Below, piece after piece: positions 1-8,992 of a stretch of 64,000 nucleotides of DNA. A program made the position numbers and the translations under genes. Numbering within the stretch: position 1 is the first letter of the stretch; every line of letters begins with the position of its first letter. The notes beneath the pieces are model-generated. The model was not told where the DNA came from. It made no database searches and saw only the letters and a program-made list of their open reading frames with translations. This stretch comes from Streptomyces sp. 7-21 (GTDB lineage: Bacteria > Actinomycetota > Actinomycetes > Streptomycetales > Streptomycetaceae). Where the stretch lies: the NCBI RefSeq assembly GCF_016741785.1, contig NZ_JAERRL010000001.1:370903-434902 (forward strand), in the 5' to 3' direction.

Positions 1-1
1 C

Positions 2-724
2 GCCGAGGCGCTGCGCGATCCGGACGTGTGGTCGTCGCTGTGGAACACCGTGTGGTTCACGCTGCTCTCCACCGTGCCGCTGGTCGTCGTCGGGCTGGTG
101 CTGGCGCTGCTCGCGCACCACCTCCGGGTCGTCAGCTGGCTGTGGCGGCTGAGCTGGTTCGCCCCGTTCCTGCTGCCCTCCGGCGTCGTCTGCCTGCTGT
201 GGGCGTGGGTGATCTACCCTCCCGACTTCGGCTTCGCCGACCAGCTGCTGGCCCGCTTCGGGCTGGAGCCCGGCATCGGGTGGCTGACCGATGAGCGCTA
301 CGCGATGCTGTCCATCGTCCTGACCACGGTGTGGTGGACGGTCGGCTTCAACTTCCTGCTGTACCTGGCGGCGCTCCAGGCCATTCCGCAGCACCTGTAC
401 GAGGCGGCGGAGCTGGACGGCGCCGGGCCGCTGCACCGGCTGCGTCACATCACGCTGCCGATGCTCAACCGCACCACGGGCCTGGTGCTGATCCTCCAGC
501 TGCTCAACTCGCTGAAGATCTTCGACCAGGTGTACATCATGACCGGCGGCGGTCCGGACGAGTCGACGCGCCCGATCCTGCAGTACGTGTTCCAGGCCGG
601 CTTCACCGGCTACCGGATCGGCTACGCCTCGGCCATCTCCTACATCTTCTTCGTCCTGATTGTGGTGGTCTCCCTTCTCCATCTGCGATTCACCCGCCGG
701 TCCCGAGAGGAGAACAGCCGATGA
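2..724 (+). CDS. Sugar ABC transporter permease, MalF-type (5' end cut by the window)
   Basis: This is the first of two inner-membrane permeases of a CUT1-family carbohydrate importer. The frame is open to the left window edge and the first visible codons read AEALRDPDVW, a stretch usually found inside such permeases, so the true start lies outside the window. About six hydrophobic segments are visible. The cytoplasmic EAA loop (EAAELDGAGPLHRLRHITLP), which docks on the ATPase, lies in the second half. Its stop overlaps the next start by ATGA, so the two permeases are translationally coupled. The solute-binding protein and regulator presumably lie upstream. The substrate is not shown by the sequence; the neighbouring arabinofuranosidase suggests arabinose-containing oligosaccharides. 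Confidence 0.9.
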   Translation, partial: AEALRDPDVWSSLWNTVWFTLLSTVPLVVVGLVLALLAHHLRVVSWLWRLSWFAPFLLPSGVVCLLWAWVIYPPDFGFADQLLARFGLEPGIGWLTDERYAMLSIVLTTVWWTVGFNFLLYLAALQAIPQHLYEAAELDGAGPLHRLRHITLPMLNRTTGLVLILQLLNSLKIFDQVYIMTGGGPDESTRPILQYVFQAGFTGYRIGYASAISYIFFVLIVVVSLLHLRFTRRSREENSR

Positions 725-1623
725 GTGCCATGACGGCCGTGCGCGCGGTGAAGCGGGTCTTCGCGCCGGAGAACGAGGAGGACGGCAGCGGCCGCAAGCT
801 CCGGTGGACCCCCGGCCGGATCGCGCTGCTGGCCTGCGCGCTGCTGCTGGCGCTGCTGTGGGTGCTGCCGCTGGCCTGGGCGCTGGCGACGTCCCTGAAG
901 CCCGAGAACGAGACCACCGACACGCCGCTGCACTGGATCGGCTCGGAGATCACCTTCGACGCCTACCGCCAGGTCTGGGCGTCCGGCGACCTGACGCGGT
1001 GGATGCTGAACACGGCTTACATCGCCTCGGTGACGACGGTGCTGACCGTCGTGCTGTCGGCGATGGCGGCGTACGGCTTCTCCCGCACTCAGTTCCGCGG
1101 GCGCAAGGTGCTGTACGGCCTGGTGCTGGCGGGGATCATGGTGCCGCCGCAGGTGCTGATCGCCCCGCTGTTCGCGGAGATGGTGGCGCTGAACCTGGTG
1201 GACACCTACTGGGGCGTCATCCTGCCGCAGGTCGCGGTGCCCGCGATGGTCTTCATCCTTGTGAAGTTCTTCGAGGCGGTGCCGCGCGAGCTGGAGGAGG
1301 CCGCCTATGTCGACGGAGCCGGCCGCTGGCGGGTGTTCTGGCAGATCGTCATGCCGCTGTCCCGGCCGGTGCTCTCGGCGGTGGGCATCTTCACGTTCAT
1401 CCAGACCTGGAACAACTTCCTGTGGCCGTTCCTGGTGACGACCGACCCCAACGGCATGACGCTGCCGGTGGGTCTGGTGAACGTGCAGTCCACCTACGGC
1501 GTCCGCTACGCGCAGGTGATGGCGTCGGTGATCATCGGCGGTCTGCCGCTGCTGATCGTCTTCGTCTTCTTCCAGCGCCAGATCGTGCGCGGCGTCGCGC
1601 ACACCGGTATCGCCGGGCAGTAG
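721..1623 (+). CDS. Sugar ABC transporter permease, MalG-type
   Basis: The 300-residue protein is the second permease of the importer. Residues 1-30 are a charged cytoplasmic tail, followed by about six membrane spans. The EAA loop reads EEAAYVDGAGRWRVFWQIVM and sits near residue 200, as in MalG-like proteins. The start overlaps the upstream stop (ATGA), and an AGAGGAG ribosome-binding site lies just before it. A strong 14-bp hairpin follows the gene, so the transport transcript ends here and the arabinofuranosidase is transcribed separately. No ATPase gene is present; Streptomyces CUT1 systems usually share the MsiK ATPase, so this is expected (family knowledge). Confidence 0.92.
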   Translation: MSAMTAVRAVKRVFAPENEEDGSGRKLRWTPGRIALLACALLLALLWVLPLAWALATSLKPENETTDTPLHWIGSEITFDAYRQVWASGDLTRWMLNTAYIASVTTVLTVVLSAMAAYGFSRTQFRGRKVLYGLVLAGIMVPPQVLIAPLFAEMVALNLVDTYWGVILPQVAVPAMVFILVKFFEAVPRELEEAAYVDGAGRWRVFWQIVMPLSRPVLSAVGIFTFIQTWNNFLWPFLVTTDPNGMTLPVGLVNVQSTYGVRYAQVMASVIIGGLPLLIVFVFFQRQIVRGVAHTGIAGQ

Positions 1624-1643
1624 CCTCCGCCCGTCCCGCCGCC

Positions 1644-1681
1644 GGGTTCCCTCCGGGCGCTGCCCGCCCCGGAGGGAACCC
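1644..1681 (+). terminator. Intrinsic-type hairpin after the sugar permease operon
   Basis: Two perfect 14-bp arms (1644-1657 and 1668-1681, GGGTTCCCTCCGGG and its complement) surround a 10-nt loop. There is no T-run, which is usual for GC-rich actinomycete terminators. Confidence 0.75.
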
Positions 1682-1755
1682 GACAGCCGCTTTCCGGCGC
1701 TCGTCCGGGGCAGCCCTTCGGTCCGTGCCCGCGGATCGCGGGGCCGTGAACACCG

Positions 1756-1784
1756 TTGACGGGCGACTTCTTCCGTCCTACCGT
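1756..1784 (+). promoter_or_regulatory. Predicted promoter of the arabinofuranosidase gene
   Basis: A TTGACG -35 element at 1756-1761 is followed after 17 nt by TACCGT at 1779-1784. This places the transcription start near 1791, about 95 nt before the arabinofuranosidase ATG and just upstream of the palindrome at 1805-1824. Confidence 0.5.
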
Positions 1785-1804
1785 TCTGTTCGAAGTCGCG
1801 ATCG

Positions 1805-1824
1805 TCGTTCGAAATAACGAACGA
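1805..1824. promoter_or_regulatory. Operator-like palindrome upstream of the arabinofuranosidase gene
   Basis: Two perfect 7-bp arms, TCGTTCG and CGAACGA, flank the AT-rich spacer AAATAA. A related TTCGAA core lies at 1789-1794. The palindrome falls just downstream of the predicted transcription start, where a repressor would block elongation. Which regulator binds is not known from the sequence; a LacI- or GntR-family sugar regulator is an inference. Confidence 0.5.
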
Positions 1825-1886
1825 TTTCTGATCGCTGTGACCGGCCGGCCCTTCCTTCCGCACCAACTCACTCCGGGACGACCTGC

Positions 1887-3413
1887 ATGAGCTCACCGCA
1901 CACCGCCCGCTTCGCCCTTCACCCCGCCTTCACCGTCTCGGCCGTCGACCCGCGGCTGTTCGGCTCGTTCGTCGAGCACCTCGGCCGCTGCGTCTACACC
2001 GGCATCTACGAGCCCGGGCACCCCAGCGCCGACGAGGCCGGGCTGCGCACCGACGTCCTCGATCTGGTCCGCGAGCTGGGCGTGACCGTCATCCGCTACC
2101 CCGGCGGCAACTTCGTCTCCGGCTACCAGTGGGAGGACGGCGTCGGCCCCAAGGAGAAGCGGCCGCGCCGCCTCGACCTCGCCTGGCGGTCGACCGAGAC
2201 CAACCAGTTCGGGCTCAGCGAGTTCATCGACTTCGTCCGCAAGATCAACGCCGAGCCGATGATGGCGATCAACCTCGGCACCCGCGGCGTCGCCGAGGCC
2301 ATCCAGCTCCAGGAGTACGCCAACCACCCCGGCGGCACCGCGCTGTCCGACCTGCGCGTCGCGCACGGCGACAAGGAGCCCTACCACATCAAGCTGTGGT
2401 GCCTGGGCAACGAGATGGACGGCCCCTGGCAGACCGGCCACAAGACCGCCGCCGAGTACGGCCGCCTGGCCGCCGAGACCGCGCGCGCCATGCGGCAGAT
2501 CGACGACTCCGTCGAGCTCGTCGCCTGCGGCAGCTCCAACCAGGGCATGGAGACCTTCGCCGCCTGGGAAGCGGAGGTGCTCACGCACTCCTACGACCTG
2601 GTCGACCACGTCTCGCTCCACGCCTACTACCAGGAGCACGACGGCGACCGCGACTCGTTCCTGGCCTCCGCCGTGGACACCGAGTCGTTCATCGAGAACG
2701 TCGTCGCCACCTGCGACCACGTCGGTGCCAAGCTCAAGTCGAAGAAGAGGATCAACCTCTCCTTCGACGAGTGGAACGTCTGGTACCAGCGCGGCGGCTG
2801 CCCGCAGCTGGCCCCCGACGCGCCGCCGCACCAGGACTGGGACGAGGCGCCGCGCCTGCTGGAGGACAACTACAGCGTCACCGACGCCGTCGTCTTCGGC
2901 TCGCTGCTCATCGCCCTGCTCCGCCACGCCGACCGCGTCAAGGTCGCCTGCCTCGCCCAGCTCGTCAACGTGATCGCCCCGATCGCGACCGAGCCCGGCG
3001 GCCACGCCTGGCGGCAGACCACGTTCTACCCGTTCGCCCAGGCCGCGAAGTACGGGCGCGGCACCGTGCTCCAGGTCAACCCCGAGTCGCCGGTCCACGA
3101 GACCAAGCGGTTCGGCGAGGTGCCGCTGCTGCACGCCACCGCCGTGCGCGACGAGCAGACCGGCGCCGTCACGGTCTTCGCCGTCAACCGCCACCAGACC
3201 GAGCCGCTGCCGCTGGAGGTCACGCTGTCGGGCCTGGGGCTCAGCAAGGTCGCCGAGCACAGCGTGCTGTCCGACGCCGACCCCGACGCGCGCAACACCA
3301 GCGCCCAGCCGGACCGCGTCACCCCGCACGCCGCCACCGGCACCGAACTGGCCGACGGCACCCTGCGTGCCACGCTGGAGCCGCTGTCCTGGAACGTGAT
3401 CCGCCTGGCCTGA
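1887..3413 (+). CDS. abfA: Alpha-L-arabinofuranosidase, glycoside hydrolase family 51
   Basis: This 508-residue enzyme removes terminal alpha-L-arabinofuranosyl residues from arabino-oligosaccharides and arabinoxylan fragments. The GH51 acid/base glutamate is E176 in LGNEMDG and the nucleophile is E295 in SFDEWNVWY, the same spacing as in well-studied bacterial AbfA enzymes. The length matches intracellular GH51 enzymes and there is no signal peptide, so it probably acts in the cytoplasm on imported oligosaccharides. That fits its place immediately after two sugar permease genes. It has its own promoter and operator-like palindrome, and a strong hairpin downstream. Residues 75-80 (YPGGNF) are also typical of the family. 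Confidence 0.93.
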   Translation: MSSPHTARFALHPAFTVSAVDPRLFGSFVEHLGRCVYTGIYEPGHPSADEAGLRTDVLDLVRELGVTVIRYPGGNFVSGYQWEDGVGPKEKRPRRLDLAWRSTETNQFGLSEFIDFVRKINAEPMMAINLGTRGVAEAIQLQEYANHPGGTALSDLRVAHGDKEPYHIKLWCLGNEMDGPWQTGHKTAAEYGRLAAETARAMRQIDDSVELVACGSSNQGMETFAAWEAEVLTHSYDLVDHVSLHAYYQEHDGDRDSFLASAVDTESFIENVVATCDHVGAKLKSKKRINLSFDEWNVWYQRGGCPQLAPDAPPHQDWDEAPRLLEDNYSVTDAVVFGSLLIALLRHADRVKVACLAQLVNVIAPIATEPGGHAWRQTTFYPFAQAAKYGRGTVLQVNPESPVHETKRFGEVPLLHATAVRDEQTGAVTVFAVNRHQTEPLPLEVTLSGLGLSKVAEHSVLSDADPDARNTSAQPDRVTPHAATGTELADGTLRATLEPLSWNVIRLA

Positions 3414-3481
3414 CGCGCCCCGGACCGGGGGCCGCCCCCGCCCGTGCGGCTTCCGGGCGGCGGCGGTCCCCCCGCAAACGC

Positions 3482-3516
3482 CGCCGCCGCGGGCCCGTCC
3501 GGCGCCCGCGGCGGCG
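3482..3516. terminator. Bidirectional hairpin between convergent genes
   Basis: Perfect 13-bp arms (3482-3494 and 3504-3516, CGCCGCCGCGGGC and its complement) surround a 9-nt loop. It lies between the convergent arabinofuranosidase and dioxygenase genes and can end transcription from both sides. Confidence 0.6.
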
Positions 3517-3583
3517 CGGCCCCCTGGCAGGGCCTTCGGTCTGCTCCAGCCCCATCCGGGGCATCCCCGGGCAACGGCCGGGC

Positions 3584-4312
3584 TCAGCCAGCGGCGGAGA
3601 GACCGAGCACGGCGCGCGCGGTGTAGCCCCGCTCACCGGGAGCACGCTCCACGGTGAGCAGGCCGCCGCGCGCGCCGCCGCCCGGATAGACGCGGTCCTC
3701 GGCCAGCCGCGCGGGCCCGTCGCCGCCATGCCTGCGGTAGGGCTCGCGCCCGCGCACCTCGTCGGCGACTTCGTCACCGACGAAGAGCTGGCCCGTGTGA
3801 GAGAACCCGTCCTCGTGCACCACGACGTGCACGTGCGGCGCGCGCCGCCCGTACCAGCCGGGCACGATCGTGCGGAACACCACCGTTCCGTCGCTTCCCG
3901 TCCGCTGCGCGCCCCGCAGGTACGTCTCCGGGTCGGCTCCGCAGCGCTCCGCGCCCGCCGCGGGCACCTCCCCGCCGGGACGGCCGCTGGGGCAGCCCGC
4001 GTAGTAGCCCCAGGCGTCGCAGTGCCACACCTCGACGCCCGCGCCCGCCACCGGGCCGCCGCCCTCGCGGTGCACCGCCAGCCGCAGCTCCATCGGCACG
4101 CCCGGCTTCCCGTCGGTGATATCCCGCCGTACCAGGCCCGGTTCGGGCAGCCAGGTGGCCCCAGCCGGGCTCGCCGCCAGCACGTACGTCTCGCCCGCCA
4201 GATGCCGCGTCACCCCCGCCGCCTCGCCGCCGTGCACGCCGAGAACGGCCCCCGCGATCCCGGCCCCGCCGAAACCGATGACAGTACGGCGGCTGAGTTC
4301 GCAATTGGTCAT
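3584..4312 (-). CDS. Exported intradiol ring-cleavage dioxygenase
   Basis: The 242-residue protein belongs to the protocatechuate/catechol intradiol dioxygenase family, non-heme Fe(III) enzymes that open catechol rings. Expected iron ligands are visible: a Tyr in CDAWGYYAG, and Tyr plus two His in GWYGRRAPHVHV. The N-terminus (SRRTVIGFGG followed by a hydrophobic stretch) looks like a twin-arginine export signal, so it probably folds in the cytoplasm and works outside the membrane. Such secreted versions are common in Streptomyces and are thought to act on lignin- or humus-derived catechols (family knowledge). No other aromatic-degradation gene is near, so the substrate is unknown. Confidence 0.85.
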   Translation of the reverse strand: MTNCELSRRTVIGFGGAGIAGAVLGVHGGEAAGVTRHLAGETYVLAASPAGATWLPEPGLVRRDITDGKPGVPMELRLAVHREGGGPVAGAGVEVWHCDAWGYYAGCPSGRPGGEVPAAGAERCGADPETYLRGAQRTGSDGTVVFRTIVPGWYGRRAPHVHVVVHEDGFSHTGQLFVGDEVADEVRGREPYRRHGGDGPARLAEDRVYPGGGARGGLLTVERAPGERGYTARAVLGLSAAG

Positions 4313-4428
4313 GCGCCCACGCTACGAACGGGGCGTGATGATGAAATGACAGACGGGCCGTATGTCCGCGGGTGCCACCTCAACGGCCCACGCGCCCGGC
4401 GCAGGCACGTCCGGAAACCCTGGCGCCC

Positions 4429-6957
4429 TCACGCCGCCGGAGGCATCCCCTCTTCCTCCGCGTCCGACTCCGCCTCCGCCGCCGCCACCGAGCACACCAG
4501 CTGCCCGTCGCGCGCGTCCGCCGTGAGCGTGTCCCCAGGACGCGCCTCACCGCTGAGCAGCAGCGAGGCGATCCGGCCGTCCAGCTCCGTCTGGATCGTC
4601 CGGCGCAGCGGGCGCGCCCCGTACTCCGGCTGGTGCCCGTGCTCCACCAGCAGCTGCCGGGCCGCGTCCGTCACCTCCAGCCTCATGCCCTGGGCGCGCA
4701 CCCGCCGCCGGCTCCGTTCCAGCAGCAGATCCACGATCTGGTCCAGCTCCGCGGCGCCGAGGCGGTGGAAGACGATCGTCTCGTCGATCCGGTTGAGGAA
4801 CTCCGGCGGGAACCGCCCGCTGAGGTCCTTCATCAGATCCGCCCGCACCTCCCTGGCGTCGCCCCGGTGGGCCAGGATGCGGTGCGCCCCGATATTGCTC
4901 GTCATGATCACCACGGTGTTCCGGAAGTTCACGGTCCTGCCGTGCACGTCCGTCAGCCGTCCGTCGTCCAGCACCTGGAGCAGGGTGTGGAACACGTCCG
5001 GGTGCGCCTTCTCGATCTCGTCGAACAGCAGCACGCTGTACGGCTGCCGCCGCACCCGCTCCGTCAGCTGCCCCGCCTCCTCGTGCCCGACGTACCCCGG
5101 CGGGGCGCCCACCAGCCGCGAGACCGTGTGCCGCTCCTGGTACTCACTCATGTCGAACCGCACCAGCCGGTCCTCATCGCCGAACAGCAGCGCCGCCAGC
5201 GCCTTCGCCAGCTCCGTCTTGCCCACGCCCGTCGGCCCCAGGAAGAGGAACGAGCCGACGGGCCGGTCCGGATCGCCCATGCCCGCGCGGTTGCGGCGCA
5301 CCGCCTCGGCAACCGCCGTCACCGCCTCGTCCTGACCGACCACCCGCTCGTGCAGCGCCTCCTCCAGCCGCAGCAGCCGCTCCCGCTCGCTCTCGGTCAG
5401 CTCCGCCACCGGGATCCCCGTGCGCCGCGACAGCACGTCGGCGATGTCCGCCGCCGTCACCTCCCGCACGCCCTCGCGCCGCTCCGCGATCGCCGCCAGC
5501 TCCGCCTCCAGCTCACCGATCCGCCGCTTGATCTCGGCCGCCCGCTCGTACTCCTCGCCCGCGATCGCCTGGTCCTTCTCGCGGTTGAGCTGCGCGATCT
5601 CGTCCTCGCGCCCGACCACCTCGGTCGAGCGCCCCAGCGAGCTGAGCCGCGCCCGCGCGCCTGCCTGGTCCACCAGGTCGATCGCCTTGTCCGGCAGGAA
5701 CCGGTCCGTCAGGTACCGGTCCGACAGCTCGGCCGCCGCCGCCAGCGCCTCGTCGGAGAACCGCACCTGATGGTGCGCCTCGTAGGAGTCGCGCAGGCCC
5801 TCCAGGATCCGCACCGTCTCGTCCACCGTCGGCTCGGGCACCGTCACCGGCTGGAAGCGGCGCTCAAGCGCGGCGTCCTTCTCCACGTGCCGGCGGTACT
5901 CGTCCAGCGTCGTCGCCCCGACGACGTGCAGCTCGCCGCGCGCCAGGGCCGGCTTGAGGATGTCGGCGGCGTCCATCGTGCCGCCCTCGCCGCCCGCACC
6001 CGCCCCTACCACGGTGTGCAGCTCGTCGATGAACAGGATCACGGCGTGCTCGGCCGCCTTCACCTCCTCGATGACGTTGCGCAGCCGCTCCTCGAAGTCA
6101 CCCCGGTAGCGCGAGCCGGCCACCAGGCCCGTCATGTCCAGCGCCACGACCCGCCGGTCCCGCAGCGACCGCGGCACGTCGCCGCTCACGATGCGCTGGG
6201 CGAGCCCTTCGACGATCGCCGTCTTCCCGACACCCGGCTCGCCGACCAGCACCGGGTTATTCTTGGCGCGGCGGGAGAGAATCTCCACGGTCTGCTCGAT
6301 CTCCTCCGCCCGTCCCACCACCGGGTCCAGCTTCCCGGCACGCGCCTCCTGCGTGAGATCGCGCCCGTACTGGTCGAGCGTCGGGGTCTGGCTCGCCTCC
6401 CCGCCGCCCCCGGACGCCGCCGCCCGGCCGCGCCCCCGGGCCTCGCGTCCCTCGCGCGCCACCCGGCCGGTGTCGACCCGCAGGTCCTGGAGGATGCGAC
6501 CGGCGCCGGAGCCCGGGTTGTCCGCGAGCGCCGCGAGGATGTGCTCGGGCCCGATGTATGACTCCCCAGCCGCCTGCGAACGACCGTGCGCCGCAATCAG
6601 CGTCCGTTTCGCGGCGGGGGTCAGCCCCGGCTGGGCCGACGGCACCGCCCCCTCGGCGGGCAGCACCGCTTCCACGGCCTCCGCCACCGCGTCGGGATCT
6701 GCGCCGGCCCGCTCCAGCAGTCCGCGGGCCGGCTCCACCTTCGTGCTGGCCCAGAGCAGATGCTCGGTGTCGAGGTCACCGGTGCCGGCCTCGGCGGCTC
6801 GTTCCGAGGCGAGAGAGATCAGTTCGCGCCCGGCGTCCGACAGCAGCCGTCCGATCGGTACCCGCTGCACGGCTGGCGGCGCCGTGCCCGGGGACATGCC
6901 GAAGAAGCGGTTGAGCAGCTCGGAGAAGGGGTCGGGAGACGGCCCGAACGGTGACAT
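4429..6957 (-). CDS. ClpC-like double AAA+ ATPase (Clp/Hsp100 family)
   Basis: The 842-residue protein has N-terminal Clp repeats (about 30-170), a first AAA+ module with Walker A GEPGVGKT at 239-246, a short coiled UVR-like middle segment ([19 protein letters not shown]), and a second AAA+ module with GPTGVGKT around K580 and FLNRIDE. It should unfold or remodel proteins using ATP. The short middle segment is ClpC-like rather than the long ClpB M-domain. After the TSNIGA motif of the second module, however, the VGLGF-type loop used to dock ClpP is missing. I chose ATG 6957 because GGA lies 9 nt upstream; ATG 6963 and a start at 7008 are alternatives. The gene stands alone, divergent from the lipoprotein gene. 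Confidence 0.88.
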   Translation of the reverse strand: MSPFGPSPDPFSELLNRFFGMSPGTAPPAVQRVPIGRLLSDAGRELISLASERAAEAGTGDLDTEHLLWASTKVEPARGLLERAGADPDAVAEAVEAVLPAEGAVPSAQPGLTPAAKRTLIAAHGRSQAAGESYIGPEHILAALADNPGSGAGRILQDLRVDTGRVAREGREARGRGRAAASGGGGEASQTPTLDQYGRDLTQEARAGKLDPVVGRAEEIEQTVEILSRRAKNNPVLVGEPGVGKTAIVEGLAQRIVSGDVPRSLRDRRVVALDMTGLVAGSRYRGDFEERLRNVIEEVKAAEHAVILFIDELHTVVGAGAGGEGGTMDAADILKPALARGELHVVGATTLDEYRRHVEKDAALERRFQPVTVPEPTVDETVRILEGLRDSYEAHHQVRFSDEALAAAAELSDRYLTDRFLPDKAIDLVDQAGARARLSSLGRSTEVVGREDEIAQLNREKDQAIAGEEYERAAEIKRRIGELEAELAAIAERREGVREVTAADIADVLSRRTGIPVAELTESERERLLRLEEALHERVVGQDEAVTAVAEAVRRNRAGMGDPDRPVGSFLFLGPTGVGKTELAKALAALLFGDEDRLVRFDMSEYQERHTVSRLVGAPPGYVGHEEAGQLTERVRRQPYSVLLFDEIEKAHPDVFHTLLQVLDDGRLTDVHGRTVNFRNTVVIMTSNIGAHRILAHRGDAREVRADLMKDLSGRFPPEFLNRIDETIVFHRLGAAELDQIVDLLLERSRRRVRAQGMRLEVTDAARQLLVEHGHQPEYGARPLRRTIQTELDGRIASLLLSGEARPGDTLTADARDGQLVCSVAAAEAESDAEEEGMPPAA

Positions 6958-7117
6958 CGTCATGTGTCCATAACACCAATGGCCGCTATTGCCCGCAAAT
7001 GGGGTCAATTGCGAGTTTGTGGGAAGGGCTGCTGATCAACGGAGCGCATCGGTAGTGTGACCGTGTCCAGCCGGACATGTACCCATCGCGACGATCACGA
7101 CGACGAACGGGGCCCGC

Positions 7118-7774
7118 ATGCCGATCCGCCGTTTCCGCACCGCCCTTCTCGCCACAGCCGCCGTCACTGCCCTCGCCGTCACGGCCTGCGGAGGCGGCGG
7201 ATCGGATGGCGCCGACGACGAGATCGAGGGCGTGGACCAGGGCAACAGCGAGCAGCAGGACGCATCCGCGTCAGAGGAGCCGCAGGACGACGGCGTCGAC
7301 CGCCCGGAGATCGTGCTGCCGGAGGACCTCGAGCTGGTCTTCGAGGGCTGGGAATCGAGTGACGCACTTGAACAGGAAGTCCTCAACGATGGCCGGGAAC
7401 GCCTGCGTGCGATCTTTGCTGCGGCGGCTGAGGAACGAAACCCAGAAGCCGAACCTGTGCTGTTTTATCACGCGGAGGGGGAAGGGCTGGAAAACGCGAT
7501 CTACTGGATCGAGGGCTTCACGGAGTATGACCTGACTATTGAGGGAACGATCCGGTACGTTGCCCCAGAGGTGACCATTGAGGGGCAGACGCAGGCGCTT
7601 CTCACCTACTGCGCGGACGAGCGGGATGCCCGGGCGGTCAACTTGGAAACAGGGGAACCCGAACCCGCGCCCGAACAGACCGATCTCTTCTACACGACGA
7701 ATCTTGAGAAGGATGACCGGGGCGTGTGGATGACGACGAATGTGCACACCGACAGGAGGGACTGCTCATCATGA
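7118..7774 (+). CDS. Lipoprotein of unknown function
   Basis: I do not recognise a family. The 218-residue protein has a lipoprotein signal: two Arg pairs, a hydrophobic core and the lipobox VTAC with Cys24. A Gly/Ser and acidic linker (24-60) follows, then a soluble domain rich in Glu, Trp and Tyr. It should be anchored outside the membrane. Its stop overlaps the start of the next gene (ATGA), so the two are co-translated. The middle of the gene uses noticeably more A and T at third codon positions than the flanking core genes, a hint of a different origin. Confidence 0.75.
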   Translation: MPIRRFRTALLATAAVTALAVTACGGGGSDGADDEIEGVDQGNSEQQDASASEEPQDDGVDRPEIVLPEDLELVFEGWESSDALEQEVLNDGRERLRAIFAAAAEERNPEAEPVLFYHAEGEGLENAIYWIEGFTEYDLTIEGTIRYVAPEVTIEGQTQALLTYCADERDARAVNLETGEPEPAPEQTDLFYTTNLEKDDRGVWMTTNVHTDRRDCSS

Positions 7775-8871
7775 GCCGGGCGTTGAGCCTCGCCCGGGTC
7801 ATCGCGGTGCTGGCGGGGGGAGCTCTCCTGGCAGGGGCTTCCACGACGACAGCAGGCGCGCTTGGTGGTGGGCATGGGGATGAAGGCAGCGGAACGGGCA
7901 GCCATGACGGCGCCGGGGTGCTGTCCGCAGAGGCCACGGCCACGGAGATCGTGGTCACGGGGGACACCGGGGGAGACGGGGGGAACCTCGAACCGCTCGA
8001 CACGTCTTGGACACCACCGGTCTGCTGGTACGAACCCTGGCTGACCGCGCAGGAGTTCGCCGACGCGGTCGAAGCTATGGCGGCGGAGAACGGCAGAGCC
8101 AACCGCGCACTGAACATCAACTCGCCCCACGAGGCGTTCACGGACATCTACCGTGACAACAACCCCGAGGACTGGGCGTATAACCTCGACAGCCGCTACG
8201 CCATGCGCGGTTACGACAACTACAACCTCGACGCCGAAGAGGACGGCCTCTGGTGGCGCCCGGTGATCAACCCCAACCGGGAGGACGAGTACCGGGCCGG
8301 AACCGACTGCGTGGAGCCCATCTTCTGGGGAGATCCCGTCGAGGTACCGGACCTCGACGAGGCCATCACCGACGAGATGCTGGCGGAATACGCCTACGAC
8401 GAGATCGACATCCCCGAGACGGAAATCGAGCTCAGTCCCAGCGGAGACCAGATCGTCAATCTTCCCACCTGGATCTGGATGCAGGCGGCCGACCTCGAAC
8501 CCAGGACCGTGCGCGCCGAGTTGCCGATCAATGGGGTGTGGGCCGAGACCACGGCTGAGCCGGTCTCGCTGACGATCGACGCGGGCACCGAGGACGCCCA
8601 GCTGTTCCCGTCCTCCGGCGAGTGCGCTCTCCGCGACGACGGACGCATCGGTGAGCCGTGGGACGAGAGCCGGGAGGGCGAGGACCCCCCGTGCGGACTG
8701 ACGTACCTGCGTTCCACGCACGGCACCGGGCCGTACGAACTGACGGCGAGCCTCACGTGGGAGGTCTACTGGACCGGCTCCCAGACCGAAGGGCGGAACC
8801 CCCTCCCCGGCGGCACATTCGAGACGACGCAGACGATCGTGGTCGAGGAGTCGCAGACCATCGTCAGGTGA
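7771..8871 (+). CDS. Secreted protein of unknown function
   Basis: The 366-residue product begins with a Sec signal peptide (about residues 1-29, ending near TTTAGA) and has no later membrane span, so it is probably released. I chose the ATG at 7771 because AGGAGGG lies 10 nt upstream and the start overlaps the previous stop (ATGA). The mature part has a cluster PPVCWYEPW, a region rich in Asp, Asn and Tyr, and the motif VNLPTWIW, which I recall from other Streptomyces secreted proteins of unknown role. Four Cys residues could form disulfides. With the preceding lipoprotein gene it is the first half of a four-gene block. Confidence 0.75.
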   Translation: MSRALSLARVIAVLAGGALLAGASTTTAGALGGGHGDEGSGTGSHDGAGVLSAEATATEIVVTGDTGGDGGNLEPLDTSWTPPVCWYEPWLTAQEFADAVEAMAAENGRANRALNINSPHEAFTDIYRDNNPEDWAYNLDSRYAMRGYDNYNLDAEEDGLWWRPVINPNREDEYRAGTDCVEPIFWGDPVEVPDLDEAITDEMLAEYAYDEIDIPETEIELSPSGDQIVNLPTWIWMQAADLEPRTVRAELPINGVWAETTAEPVSLTIDAGTEDAQLFPSSGECALRDDGRIGEPWDESREGEDPPCGLTYLRSTHGTGPYELTASLTWEVYWTGSQTEGRNPLPGGTFETTQTIVVEESQTIVR

Positions 8872-8943
8872 CGGCCCGAACAAGTATGCCGTACCTCCGG
8901 CGGGTGGCACCGGCGTGGAGCCGCCCGCGCGCTTCCGCGTAAC

Positions 8944-8969
8944 GTGACGGAAAGTCGTGAATCCGTCAC
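8944..8969. repeat. 8-bp inverted repeat before the third gene of the block
   Basis: GTGACGGA (8944-8951) and TCCGTCAC (8962-8969) are separated by 10 nt and sit just upstream of the GGAGG ribosome-binding site at 8981. It could be an operator or a leader hairpin for the genes at 8993 and 10036. Confidence 0.45.
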
Positions 8970-8992
8970 TAGCGGCAGTCGGAGGTTCCGCC

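Noticed and set aside
2129..5335. A 1068-codon plus-strand frame crossing the arabinofuranosidase, dioxygenase and Clp genes
   Set aside because: It spans three well-supported genes and two strands, is Arg/Pro/Ser-rich and lacks any domain.
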